From GCA-002050365 sp038235165 (GTDB lineage: Bacteria; Acidobacteriota; Blastocatellia; Pyrinomonadales; Pyrinomonadaceae): a stretch of 64,000 nucleotides of DNA. Location of the stretch: assembly GCA_038235165.1 (NCBI GenBank), contig JBBSUG010000011.1:62001-126000 (forward strand), written 5' to 3'. Each line of letters starts with the position of its first letter. Position 1 is the stretch's first letter. The notes beneath the pieces were generated by a model. The model was not told the DNA's origin. It worked only from the letters and a program-made list of their open reading frames with translations, and did no database searches. The position numbers and the translations under genes are program-made. Positions 26,549-35,443 of this stretch are shown here, piece by piece.

Positions 26549-27631
26549 TTATTGTTTCGGTCTTTGAGCAGCCGGAACATCCTTATAAACATCGTCGAAG
26601 GTCGCCCAGCCGTCTTTGATAACCGTCTCCATCAGATTATTTTTATCAACAACAATCGGCTCGTATAAGACCGCCGCGATTTCTTTTGTCATCGAATCGG
26701 ATTTGATTTTGTCTTTCGCGTCGGTCGGCTGTCCTTTGGCAAGTTTGATTGCCAGTTCGACCGCGCCGTAAGCGAGCGGCTGAATTGGTTTGTAAACAGT
26801 CATTGACTGCGTTCCCTTGGCGATGCGCTGGAGTGCGGCGAGTTCCGCGTCCTGTCCGGTGACGATGACTTTGCCGGCGAGTCCCTGCGCTCCCAATGCC
26901 TGAATCGCGCCTCCCGCCGTACCGTCATTTGACGCGACGACCGCGACGACTTTGTTTTTATTCTGCGTCAGCGCGTTTTCGACGTTTTTCAACGCTTCTT
27001 CCGGTTTCCAGTCGGTCGTAAAATTGTCGGCGACAATTTTTATCGCGCCGCTGTCGGTCGCCGACTTTAAAACGTCGAGCTGCGATTTTTTCATAATGAC
27101 GGCGTTGTTGTCGGTTGACGCGCCGTAAACCATTATATAATTGCCCGTCGGTGCATTTTTCAGCGCGTATTCCGCCTGCATTTTGCCGATCAGCGGAACC
27201 TGGTGTGAAACGTATAGATCAATACTATCGGAATTAATCAGACGGTCGTAGCTGATGACCGGAATATTCTGCGCCTTGGCTTTCTGCACCATCGAAGCCG
27301 CCTGCGTTGCGTCGTGCGGCGCGATGACCAGCACGTCAACGCCCTGCGTGAGCAGGTTGTCAACGTCGTTCGCCTGTTTGTCGGCTTTGTTGTCGGCGAC
27401 CGTAATCAGACATTCCACGCCAAGTTCCTGACAGCGTTTTTCAAACAAATCGTGGTCGCGCTTCCAACGCTCTTCCTTGAGCGTGTCCATTGCAAAACCG
27501 ATTTTGATTTTGCGGTTCGGGTCTTTATTCGTCACCGCCGTCTGTGTCGGTTCGGTCGGTGCGCTGACGCAAGCCGAAATAAAAATTGCCGTTAAAATTA
27601 CCAAACAAAATAGTTTGATGCCGTGTTTCAT
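26549..27631 (-). CDS. Sugar ABC transporter substrate-binding lipoprotein, xylose (XylF) type
   Basis: 360 residues from MKHGIKLFCLVILT; an AAGGAG ribosome site decides this start over a longer frame. A lipoprotein signal ends in ISAC. The periplasmic binding fold shows KIGFAMDTLKEERWKRD, ADKQANDVDNLLTQGVDVLVIAP, NIPVISYDRLI, GDxN-like YGASTDNNA, VAVVASNDGTAGGAIQAL and VTGQDAELAALQRIAKG, as in XylF. It should deliver D-xylose or a related sugar to a membrane permease. No permease or ATPase gene is next to it; both flanks are repeat elements, so it is an orphan binding protein here. A link to the upstream GH3-GH144 and LacI genes is plausible but only by proximity. Confidence 0.9.
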   Translation of the reverse strand: MKHGIKLFCLVILTAIFISACVSAPTEPTQTAVTNKDPNRKIKIGFAMDTLKEERWKRDHDLFEKRCQELGVECLITVADNKADKQANDVDNLLTQGVDVLVIAPHDATQAASMVQKAKAQNIPVISYDRLINSDSIDLYVSHQVPLIGKMQAEYALKNAPTGNYIMVYGASTDNNAVIMKKSQLDVLKSATDSGAIKIVADNFTTDWKPEEALKNVENALTQNKNKVVAVVASNDGTAGGAIQALGAQGLAGKVIVTGQDAELAALQRIAKGTQSMTVYKPIQPLAYGAVELAIKLAKGQPTDAKDKIKSDSMTKEIAAVLYEPIVVDKNNLMETVIKDGWATFDDVYKDVPAAQRPKQ

Positions 27632-27699
27632 TAAATTTGCTCCTTTTTGAAGTTGTTTTTGACCAGCAGTCATGCAGTTGAATGTTGAAATTATAGCTT

Positions 27700-27762
27700 G
27701 CAGAAACCCGCACGAAGTAAGGGTGTGAATCGTCGGCACCCTTACTTCGTGCGGGTTTCTGC
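27700..27762. repeat. Perfect 26-bp hairpin repeat
   Basis: Arms GCAGAAACCCGCACGAAG... and its exact complement enclose an 11-base loop (TGAATCGTCGG). It lies 68 bp upstream of the binding-protein ATG, so on the minus strand it would be in the promoter or 5' leader. Partial copies occur at 10429-10455 and near 18050-18074 (CCTTACTTCGTGCAGGCTTCCGC). Confidence 0.85.
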
Positions 27763-27868
27763 AAAGAATGTTCCCAACTGCGTAGCTCCTCTTTGACGAT
27801 ATTCGATTCAAATAAATGTGCCGCAACGATTCAATGAACCGCTAAAATTGATCATTCCGCTAATGTAA

Positions 27869-27907
27869 AATCTGGAATCTGGAATTTGAAATCTGGAATT
27901 TGAAATC
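27869..27907 (+). repeat. Heptamer array before the GH3-GH144 stop
   Basis: Units AATCTGG, AATCTGG, AATTTGA, AATCTGG, AATTTGA. It lies 15 bp past the stop of the minus-strand glucosidase gene. Confidence 0.8.
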
Positions 27908-27922
27908 GTCTCAATTCTATTT

Positions 27923-30900
27923 TCAACGAATTCCGATTTTTTGCAAAGCGAGACGCGGTTCGGGGTTTTTCATAAATTGAAACCAAACGCTTCCTGAGCG
28001 CAGGTTCTCCGCGCTCAAAATCGAAATTCCCTGGTCAATTCCGAGAATATCGCCGTTGACCCAACCGGTTTGCGGATTAAAAGCGTCGGCAAAACCGTAG
28101 CGACCGTAGATTTTTTTCCCGTATTTGTCCTTCATTTCCTTTAAGGTCGGCAGCGTGATATCCGGCGTGAACATCAGCGAACCGGCGACGGCATACGGGA
28201 CGACCGAACCGTCAGTGCGGTTGTCGCGCGGCGGTGCGCCCCAAACGGTGTAACCTTTTTCGCTGTCCGAAGCCGACAAACCCCACATCGTCGCCGAATA
28301 TTTCGGGAAATCGCGGCTTAAAACATCGGCAAAATACTTTTGCTGGGCGCGGGTTGCGGCAACCGAATTCTCAAAATAATTGACAAACGGGGGACGGGTT
28401 TCGCGGATGTTGCGAAAATCAACAAAAGCGTGTGAATACTGGTGAATGAACAGCGGGGAGACTGCCGCGAGATAACGATAACCGCCGTATTCCTGCCAGT
28501 TGCGCTCCCACGCATACCACGCATTTGGCGAAATCGGATGCGTCGGCGAACCGATGGCGAGAATATACAAAATCGCTTCTTCGCTGTAATCGTGCCAGTA
28601 ATCTTTCAAAAATCCGGTTTCCGGTTTCCAGCCGTGCGACAATAGATACTGATCCTGATTTTGCATCCATTTGAAATCAACGCGCCGGTAAATTTTATCG
28701 GCTAACGCGACGATTTCCGGGTCGTCGGCAAAATATTGTTTGGCGGTTAGAGTGCCGCCGAGCAGAAGTGCAGTGTCAATCGAAGAAATCTCGCTGTTCC
28801 ATCGCCGTTCGCCCGTTTCGTAATCCATCCAGTGATAAAACCAGCCGTTTTTTTGAAATGCGCGGTTGGCGAAAAAGTCGAGCGTGTTCCGCGTTATTTC
28901 CCGTGCCTGCGTTTTCGTCAACCAGCCGCGTTCAGCAGCGATGCTGTAATTTGACAGGGCGAAACCGGTGGCGGCGAGGCTGGCAATGTTGTGAGCGCGA
29001 TCGCCAACGCCTTTTTGTCTGCCGTCCGTGCCGACGCGATCAAGCGTCAGACCGTTTTTCGGGTTCGTGTTCTCGATGAAATATTGAAAACCGCGTTTTT
29101 GCATATCTTCGAGAAAAGCGTCGTCCGGTGCGGTAATTTGGGCGGTCGGTACGGGCGACGGCGGCGCGGGCTGAACATCATTTTCAATCGCTTTCGCCTG
29201 CCCCGTTGGCGGACGCGCCAAGGTATTGACGACTTCAAAAACGCTTTGCAAACCGTTGTCGCTGCTCGTCCCGACGATCACCTGAAAGTCACCGGGTTCG
29301 AGTGTCGGTTTCAAATCGCGGTCGTAAAACTGCAAATCCTTCGGTGTCAGCGTAAATTCGACGGTTCTCGACTCTTTCGGTTGTAATGTGATTCGCTTGA
29401 ATCCGCGCAACTCCCTGACCGGGCGCGTGACGGTGGCGGCGATGTCGTGAATGTAAAGCTGGACGACTTCATCGCCCGCGACTTTGCCGGTGTTCGTCAC
29501 GTCAATCGTCACTTTGACGCTTTCATTGGGTTTAATCTGAAGTTTGTCGAGCCGCAGATTGCTCAAATTAAATTTCGTATAGCTCAAACCGTAACCGAAC
29601 GGGTAGAGCGGAGTGTTCGGGATGTCGATATATTTGGAAGTGTATTTATTTTCCGCGCTGTATGGGCGACCCGTGTTTTTGTAGTTGTAATAAATCGGAA
29701 TTTGCCCGACGCTGTGCGGGAATGTGAGCGGCAGTTTACCGCCCGGATTCGCGTCGCCGAACAAGGTATCAACAATCGCACTGCCGGCTTCGGTGCCGCC
29801 GAACCACGTTTCCAGAATCGCCGGTGAATTTTCCGCCAGCCAGTTGATCGTCAGCGGTCTGCCGTTAATCAAAACGACGGCGTACGGCTTGCCGGTCGCG
29901 TGGATTTGTTTGACCAGATCAGTCTGCATTCCGGGCAGATTGATGTCGGAACGCGACGACGCTTCCGCCGACATATCGCCGGATTCACCGACGACTAAAA
30001 TCGTAAAATCTGCGTCTTTCGCCGCGTCCACTGCTTTCTTAAAATCTTCGTCCGTCGTGCAGTAAGCGTCACAGCCTTTCTCAAAACGAACTTTCATATT
30101 CGGAAATTTCGCTTTTAACGCTTCGAGAACGGTGATCGGGTCGGTCGGCTGCCCGTCGCCCGTCCAATTGCCGTTCATCTCTTTTTTGTTATTCGCCAAA
30201 TCACCGATGACGGCGACGGTTTTGACGGTTTTGCTGATCGGCAGCGTTTCGTTATCATTCTTCAACAAAACGAACGATTTTTCGGCAGAAATTTTGGCGT
30301 AATCGCGGTTCGCTTTTTTGAATATTTCGGCTTTTTCCCGCACTTCGTCGGCAAACGGGTGATCGAACAATCCGAGCCGGTATTTTATTCGCAGAATGTG
30401 GCGAACGGCTTCGTCAATCGCGGCGACTGTAACTTTCTTGTCTTTTACGAGGTCTGCGCCGTATTTATTGTAGAGGCGCGAAACCATTTCGATGTCCGTT
30501 CCGGCGTTGAGCGCATACATCGCCGCCGCCGGTTCGTCCTTCGCCAAACCGTGAAAAATCAGTTCGTTGACGGCGGTATAATCGCTGACGACTAAACCGT
30601 CAAATTTCCACTCGCCGCGCAAAACGTCCTTCAAAATAAACGGGTTCGCCGTCGCTGGAATGCCATCGAGATCGTTAAAGGCGGTCATAAACGAACCGAC
30701 ACCCGCATCAATCGCGGATTTGAACGGCGGAAAATAAATTTCGCGCAAACTGTGTTTCGATATATTCGTCGTGTTGTAATCGCGCCCCGCTTCAGCCGCG
30801 CCGTAACCGACCCAGTGTTTGGCACACGCCATTATTTTATCGTTCGCGCTGTAATCCAGACCCTGAAAACCACGAACGCGGGCAAACGCGATTTGTGAAC

Positions 30901-31447
30901 CCAAGTAAGTGTCTTCGCCCGCACCTTCAATGATGCGACCCCAGCGCGGATCGCGGGCGATGTCCACCATCGGCGCAAACGTCCAGTGAACGCCCGCCGC
31001 CCGTGATTCCGCCGCCGCAATCGCCGCCGTTTTCTCGATTGAGCCTAAATCCCAACTTGCCGATTCGCCGAGCGGTACGGGGAAAATCGTCCGGTAGCCG
31101 TGAATCACGTCAAAGCCGAGCAGTAGCGGAATTTTCAAACGCGATTCGAGCGCGGCTTTTTGAAGTTCATTGGTCATCGTCGCGCCGCGCACGTTAAGCG
31201 TCGAACCGAGCAAACCCTTTCGCGCCAGTTCGAGATGTTCGGGGCGGTACTTTCCGTTCGCCTCGCCATCGAGCATTTGCAGCTGCCCGAGTTTTTCCGC
31301 CAGCGTCATCTTCGCCAGCAGCGCATCAATATTCCGCTCGATTTGCGTGTCTTTCGCCGACGAACGCGGATTTACCTGTGCCGAAACGCCGGAAAATAAA
31401 AAAGCGAATATAAGTAAAATTAAAACGATATTTTTTGGTCTTTTCAT
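27923..31447 (-). CDS. GH3 beta-glucosidase fused to a GH144-like (glycoamylase fold) domain
   Basis: 1174 residues from MKRPKNIVLILLIF, chosen because a signal peptide follows at once. Order: signal (1-23), GH3 N-terminal barrel (about 35-390) with GFDVIHGYRTIFP, KHWVGYGAAEAGRDYN and nucleophile D289 in VVSDYTAVNE, GH3 C-terminal sandwich (about 395-620), Fn3-like domain (about 630-735), a Pro-rich linker (740-774), then a domain starting DAFLEDMQKRGFQYFIENTNP. It contains DRAHNIASLAATGFAL, GWFYHWMDYETG, DTALLLGG and FNPQTGWVNGDILGIDQG. The last resembles the glycoamylase-like family (PF10091) that includes GH144 endo-beta-1,2-glucanases. The chain could cut beta-1,2-glucan and release glucose from the products. 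The receptor, LacI and MFS genes next door fit a sugar-use locus. Confidence 0.88.
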   Translation of the reverse strand: MKRPKNIVLILLIFAFLFSGVSAQVNPRSSAKDTQIERNIDALLAKMTLAEKLGQLQMLDGEANGKYRPEHLELARKGLLGSTLNVRGATMTNELQKAALESRLKIPLLLGFDVIHGYRTIFPVPLGESASWDLGSIEKTAAIAAAESRAAGVHWTFAPMVDIARDPRWGRIIEGAGEDTYLGSQIAFARVRGFQGLDYSANDKIMACAKHWVGYGAAEAGRDYNTTNISKHSLREIYFPPFKSAIDAGVGSFMTAFNDLDGIPATANPFILKDVLRGEWKFDGLVVSDYTAVNELIFHGLAKDEPAAAMYALNAGTDIEMVSRLYNKYGADLVKDKKVTVAAIDEAVRHILRIKYRLGLFDHPFADEVREKAEIFKKANRDYAKISAEKSFVLLKNDNETLPISKTVKTVAVIGDLANNKKEMNGNWTGDGQPTDPITVLEALKAKFPNMKVRFEKGCDAYCTTDEDFKKAVDAAKDADFTILVVGESGDMSAEASSRSDINLPGMQTDLVKQIHATGKPYAVVLINGRPLTINWLAENSPAILETWFGGTEAGSAIVDTLFGDANPGGKLPLTFPHSVGQIPIYYNYKNTGRPYSAENKYTSKYIDIPNTPLYPFGYGLSYTKFNLSNLRLDKLQIKPNESVKVTIDVTNTGKVAGDEVVQLYIHDIAATVTRPVRELRGFKRITLQPKESRTVEFTLTPKDLQFYDRDLKPTLEPGDFQVIVGTSSDNGLQSVFEVVNTLARPPTGQAKAIENDVQPAPPSPVPTAQITAPDDAFLEDMQKRGFQYFIENTNPKNGLTLDRVGTDGRQKGVGDRAHNIASLAATGFALSNYSIAAERGWLTKTQAREITRNTLDFFANRAFQKNGWFYHWMDYETGERRWNSEISSIDTALLLGGTLTAKQYFADDPEIVALADKIYRRVDFKWMQNQDQYLLSHGWKPETGFLKDYWHDYSEEAILYILAIGSPTHPISPNAWYAWERNWQEYGGYRYLAAVSPLFIHQYSHAFVDFRNIRETRPPFVNYFENSVAATRAQQKYFADVLSRDFPKYSATMWGLSASDSEKGYTVWGAPPRDNRTDGSVVPYAVAGSLMFTPDITLPTLKEMKDKYGKKIYGRYGFADAFNPQTGWVNGDILGIDQGISILSAENLRSGSVWFQFMKNPEPRLALQKIGIR

Positions 31448-31471
31448 TATTTTATTGATGTATATCAGACA

Positions 31472-31599
31472 GAGCGCGGAAGTCTCGTCCGCCCAACCAG
31501 CGATAGCGAAGTTGGATGGGTTGTCAGTATATCTTTGATGGATGAACGTTTCCAACGCCTCGCTGCGCTGGCGTTGGGCGGACGGGACTTCCGCGCTCC
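31472..31599. repeat. Palindromic element, family A, copy 2
   Basis: Inverted ends GAGCGCGGAAGTCTCGTC... pair over 26 bases with one mismatch. The core contains TTGTCAGTATATCTTTGATGG, close to that of copy 1. It lies between the GH3-GH144 start and the upstream receptor's terminator, so it separates the two transcription units and could overlap the glucosidase promoter. Confidence 0.85.
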
Positions 31600-31611
31600 G
31601 GTTGAGAACTT

Positions 31612-31648
31612 AAAAAAGGCGCAGGTAAATTTTCATCTACCTGCGCCT
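31612..31648 (-). terminator. Intrinsic terminator after the Oar-like receptor
   Basis: On the minus strand, an 11-bp stem (AGGCGCAGGTA with its complement), 10-base loop, followed by a run of six T. It is 22 bases beyond the receptor stop, so receptor and glucosidase are probably separate units. Confidence 0.88.
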
Positions 31649-31669
31649 GTTCATCTTTCAAAACGCAGA

Positions 31670-34600
31670 TTAAAAGCTGAATCGTGCTTGCAATTCAACG
31701 ACCCGTCCGGCGAGTCCGTTGGTCGCTCTGCCGAAACTCGGATTCGGATTATCGCCGTTGTTGATGCGCGTACTATCGGAAGCGAAGCCGAAATTGTTCA
31801 AATTAAGTTTGTTAAAAACATTGAACAAATTAACCCGCAAATCTAAACCGGTAGTTTCATTAAAACGCAGCTTTTTGGGTAGATCAAATCTCTTACCGAC
31901 GGTCAAATCAATATTGTAATACTTCGGACCGCGAAAACTGTTGCGCCCGATTCCCGGCGGGTTGAGCAGAAAAGTTGCATCACCGGCGGAATTTTTATTG
32001 AGCGTCGTCAGAAAAATAGTGTTACAGCCGCCGGCGACGTTGATACAGAGATTGTTGCCCGATCTAAAACTTCCAGTAAAATTGCCGTTGCCGGTCAGAA
32101 ACGTATCGTTGGACGAACTGTTTCCCGCACCGCCTAAATATGCCACCGGACGGAATGGTCCGAAGGTCGCGCCGCTCGCCGAACGAACACCCGGACCGCC
32201 GACAACCGGCGTAAACGGAAATCCGGTGTGATAGGTCAAAATTCCGCTGATTTGAAAACCGCCGAGTGCTGTTTTGACAAAATCGTCGCGTTTATTAAAG
32301 AACGGCAGTTCGTATAATCCAAATAAATTGAAATTGTGTGTGACATCAAAGTCAGAAGGTCCGAACTCCGTATTGTTATCAACCGGATACGTTTGATTGG
32401 TAACAAATCCCGGTCCTTCATTCGATAAATTATCTAAACTTTTAGCAAAACGATAATTCGCCTGCACTTGAAAACCGTTAGCAAACCGCCGCTCGATTGT
32501 TGCCAGCAGCGCGTTGTAGTTTGATTTAACATCCGGTGTCGGCAAATAAACGGCAAAGAACGACGGGTTTGTTTGGGCGAAAATAAAGTTTTGATTGACC
32601 AGGCGAATCAGATTGCGGGTCGAACTGCCCTGATAGCCAACCGTCGCCGTCAGTTTTGCCGGCAATTGATATTGCAGTTCCAGTGAATAGCGTCTGCTTT
32701 GCGCGTTCGGCTGTTCCTGAGTCGAACCGTATATTTCCACCGAACCGTTATTCGGTGCGCCGGTCGCCGGATTGATTCCGCCGCCCAAATTAGGATTTCT
32801 CGGATAGCTGTTCGGTGAATTACTGCCGCCCAACGCATATAAAATTTGACCGTTGACAAACGGCGAACCGAAATCCTGAGCGTTTGTTCCGCAGCAGATT
32901 CCGAAGCGCGAGAAGAACGGCGGATTACCGCGCGAGTTAAGAAAAACGACGCTCGGAATGCGGTTGTAGCCGATGCCGAAACCGCCGCGAATGACTCCCT
33001 TCTCTTTTAATAATTCGGGACTGTAAGCAAAACCGATTTGCGGACCGAAATTGTTTTTATCGGGCTTGAAAAATTGATCAACAACCTGAACTTTTGAATC
33101 AACCAAACCGTTCGGACCGAAGACGATATTGCTCTGCCGGTTCAGTTGGTCTTGAATCGGCGGAAAATATTCGTAGCGCAAGCCCAAGTTTAAAGTAAGA
33201 TTTCGCCTGACTTTCCAGTCATCCTGCACGAAAAAAGCATAATCGTTCGTTTTGTATTCGCGCGCCGCATCAGCCGGTGCGCCCGTTGACGGGTCGGCAT
33301 TGATGCCTTCAAAAATCGGTGTATCGTTCGCCAGATTGAACAAACCGACAAAACTGTAAATCGGACGTGCGCCGCCGACGATGCTCGTATTGTTGAAATC
33401 GAACCGAAGCTGGGTGCCGAATTTCAGCGCGTGATTGCCGATCACCCAGTTGAAAGTGTCACTCACGTCAATACTTTTTTCCGACAAAATACCCGGCGTG
33501 TTCTCGCCCTGCGGTGCGCCGAACCTGATGCGGTCAAACGGCAGACCTTCGACTTCAATGCGCGGAATGCCGAAATTTGCATTCGGGTTTGAAGTAACTT
33601 CATTAAATGAAAATCCGCTGTAATTGATTCGCGCCTGATTAAACATTCGCGCTGAAATAACGCGGTTGTAGATCAGTGCCGTCGAAAAAGCAATGCGGTC
33701 GGAGTTTATATCGCCGATTTGACGACTGCGCCCCGCCGGGTCTGCTCCGAGATTTGAGGTCGGCGTAAAGAATGTTGAAATAGCAATACTGTCATTTGCC
33801 GTCGCGTTGTAATCCACCCGCGAAAAATACTGGTTGCCGCTGAAGGAATTCGGGTTAAGTAAATTTGCAAATTGAATGTCGGGAACCCCGTCAAAACCGC
33901 CGCCGATGTCCGCGTTACCGACACCGCCGCCGAGCCGTAAATAATTGCCGCGTGTTCCCGCAATCGAACCGATGTCCAATCCGCCGGTGACTTCGCGGCA
34001 GCGGTCGGTACCGAAACCGGCTTGGGCGCAGGTTCGCGGAACAACCGAGGCGATGCGCGGCGCGATGTTCGGGTCGGCAAAAACCTGTGCCGTCACGCCG
34101 CCTGGACGCAGAGTGCGAACCAAGTTGCGATACTGCGCGGTTTCAACGTAAGACTGAAACGTGTTGTTCGAACCGGTTCGCAAACCTTCATAAGCGAAAA
34201 AGAAAAATAATTTATCTTTGCCGTTAATCGTTGTCGGACCGCCTTCGCCGAAATTTAGAAACGGGAGCGGTCCGCCGAAACTGCCGCCAAACTGTCGCTG
34301 GCGGTTTTCGACGCGCTGCTGATTGCCCGGAAATTTGTTGAAAGCGTTCAGTTCGGGTCCGTTATATTTGAAAAACGCGCTGCCGTGATAGTCGTTTGTT
34401 CCGTTTTGGCTGACGACTTTGATCGTCGCGCCGGAGTTACGTCCGTCTTCCGCCGAATACGAACTCGAAGAAATAGTAACTTCCTTAACCGCTTCCTGAC
34501 TCGGCGTAATAACCGCGCCGCCGCCGTTGGTCTGACTGTTGACGCTCACGCCGTCAATCTGAAAGTTGTTCGCCGAAACACGCTGTCCGTTCGCCGAAAT

Positions 34601-35209
34601 CGGCACTTGATTTTCGGTCTGGAAAATCGAATTGTTCGAGCCGCCCGGACCGGGTGAATTCGGCAGACCGGTCGCGTTTCCGTTGCCGCCCCGCGCTCCG
34701 TCGCCGAACACGCCGGGAGTTAAACGGGCGAGTTCATACGGGTCGCGCCCGACCTGCGGAAGCCGCAAAATTTCCGTCCGGCTCAGTGTGTTGTCAATAT
34801 TTGCGTCTTCGGTTCGCAGCGGTTGGGTTTGGTCAACGACCGTTACCGTTTCACTGATGCCGCCGCCGGTCTCGAGCGCAATGTCCAAACCCTGCACGGT
34901 TTCCGCGCCGATGTTGAAATTCTCGATTAATTTCTGTTTAAAGTTGGTCTGCGATGCAGACACTTTGTAATTGCCCGGAGCGAGACCGTTGAAACGGTAA
35001 AAGCCGTCGCCGTTCGAGATCGTTTGAACTTCCTTGTTGGTCTCGACCTGTGTCAAAACAACGGTCGCGCCGGCAACCGCCGCCCCGTTGGTGTCGGTCA
35101 CAGTTCCCTGCAACGCCGCTTTGAATTGAGCGTTGGCGATCAACGACAATAGTAAAATCACACTGCCGCAACTTAAAGAGCGCAGTAATCCGAAAAATTT
35201 CCGGTTCAT
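31670..35209 (-). CDS. Oar-like TonB-dependent receptor with N-terminal carboxypeptidase-regulatory domain
   Basis: 1179 residues. A signal peptide (SCGSVILLLSLIANAQ) is followed by a CarboxypepD-regulatory domain (about 30-115: LQGTVTDTNGAAVAGATVVL...NGDGFYRFNGLAPGNYKV), a plug with TVTVVDQTQPLRTEDANIDN and LPQVGRDPYELARLTPGVFG, and a long barrel ending VVELQARFSF with terminal Phe. This is the large receptor type abundant in Acidobacteriota, whose ligands are usually oligosaccharides or proteins. A GGAGG ribosome site precedes the ATG. It lies between the GH3-GH144 enzyme and a divergent LacI regulator, so import of glucan fragments is a reasonable guess. Confidence 0.93.
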   Translation of the reverse strand: MNRKFFGLLRSLSCGSVILLLSLIANAQFKAALQGTVTDTNGAAVAGATVVLTQVETNKEVQTISNGDGFYRFNGLAPGNYKVSASQTNFKQKLIENFNIGAETVQGLDIALETGGGISETVTVVDQTQPLRTEDANIDNTLSRTEILRLPQVGRDPYELARLTPGVFGDGARGGNGNATGLPNSPGPGGSNNSIFQTENQVPISANGQRVSANNFQIDGVSVNSQTNGGGAVITPSQEAVKEVTISSSSYSAEDGRNSGATIKVVSQNGTNDYHGSAFFKYNGPELNAFNKFPGNQQRVENRQRQFGGSFGGPLPFLNFGEGGPTTINGKDKLFFFFAYEGLRTGSNNTFQSYVETAQYRNLVRTLRPGGVTAQVFADPNIAPRIASVVPRTCAQAGFGTDRCREVTGGLDIGSIAGTRGNYLRLGGGVGNADIGGGFDGVPDIQFANLLNPNSFSGNQYFSRVDYNATANDSIAISTFFTPTSNLGADPAGRSRQIGDINSDRIAFSTALIYNRVISARMFNQARINYSGFSFNEVTSNPNANFGIPRIEVEGLPFDRIRFGAPQGENTPGILSEKSIDVSDTFNWVIGNHALKFGTQLRFDFNNTSIVGGARPIYSFVGLFNLANDTPIFEGINADPSTGAPADAAREYKTNDYAFFVQDDWKVRRNLTLNLGLRYEYFPPIQDQLNRQSNIVFGPNGLVDSKVQVVDQFFKPDKNNFGPQIGFAYSPELLKEKGVIRGGFGIGYNRIPSVVFLNSRGNPPFFSRFGICCGTNAQDFGSPFVNGQILYALGGSNSPNSYPRNPNLGGGINPATGAPNNGSVEIYGSTQEQPNAQSRRYSLELQYQLPAKLTATVGYQGSSTRNLIRLVNQNFIFAQTNPSFFAVYLPTPDVKSNYNALLATIERRFANGFQVQANYRFAKSLDNLSNEGPGFVTNQTYPVDNNTEFGPSDFDVTHNFNLFGLYELPFFNKRDDFVKTALGGFQISGILTYHTGFPFTPVVGGPGVRSASGATFGPFRPVAYLGGAGNSSSNDTFLTGNGNFTGSFRSGNNLCINVAGGCNTIFLTTLNKNSAGDATFLLNPPGIGRNSFRGPKYYNIDLTVGKRFDLPKKLRFNETTGLDLRVNLFNVFNKLNLNNFGFASDSTRINNGDNPNPSFGRATNGLAGRVVELQARFSF

Positions 35210-35292
35210 AGAGAATTCCTCCGAAGCAATTTGTTTAGAAAAATCAGAATTTAAAAGTTTGAATATCCTTCAACGATGCTTTGAAAAAATTT

Positions 35293-35318
35293 AGTAAATC
35301 GTTTCAGTAAATCGTTTT
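35293..35318. promoter_or_regulatory. Tandem 13-bp repeats, candidate LacI-family operator
   Basis: AGTAAATCGTTTC is followed directly by AGTAAATCGTTTT. Each unit holds a CG-centred AAATCGTTT core, typical of LacI-family sites, although slightly asymmetric. The position, between the divergent receptor and regulator genes, is right for shared control. Confidence 0.5.
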
Positions 35319-35443
35319 AGTAGTGTTACGAATTTATAACAAAAATTTAGTTCGCGTCAACAACAAACAGTCTTTAAAAATAGGCAACTTAAATTTTCAG
35401 TTTAATATTGTCTTATCCGGGACAGTTGTGCCAAACTTACGAA

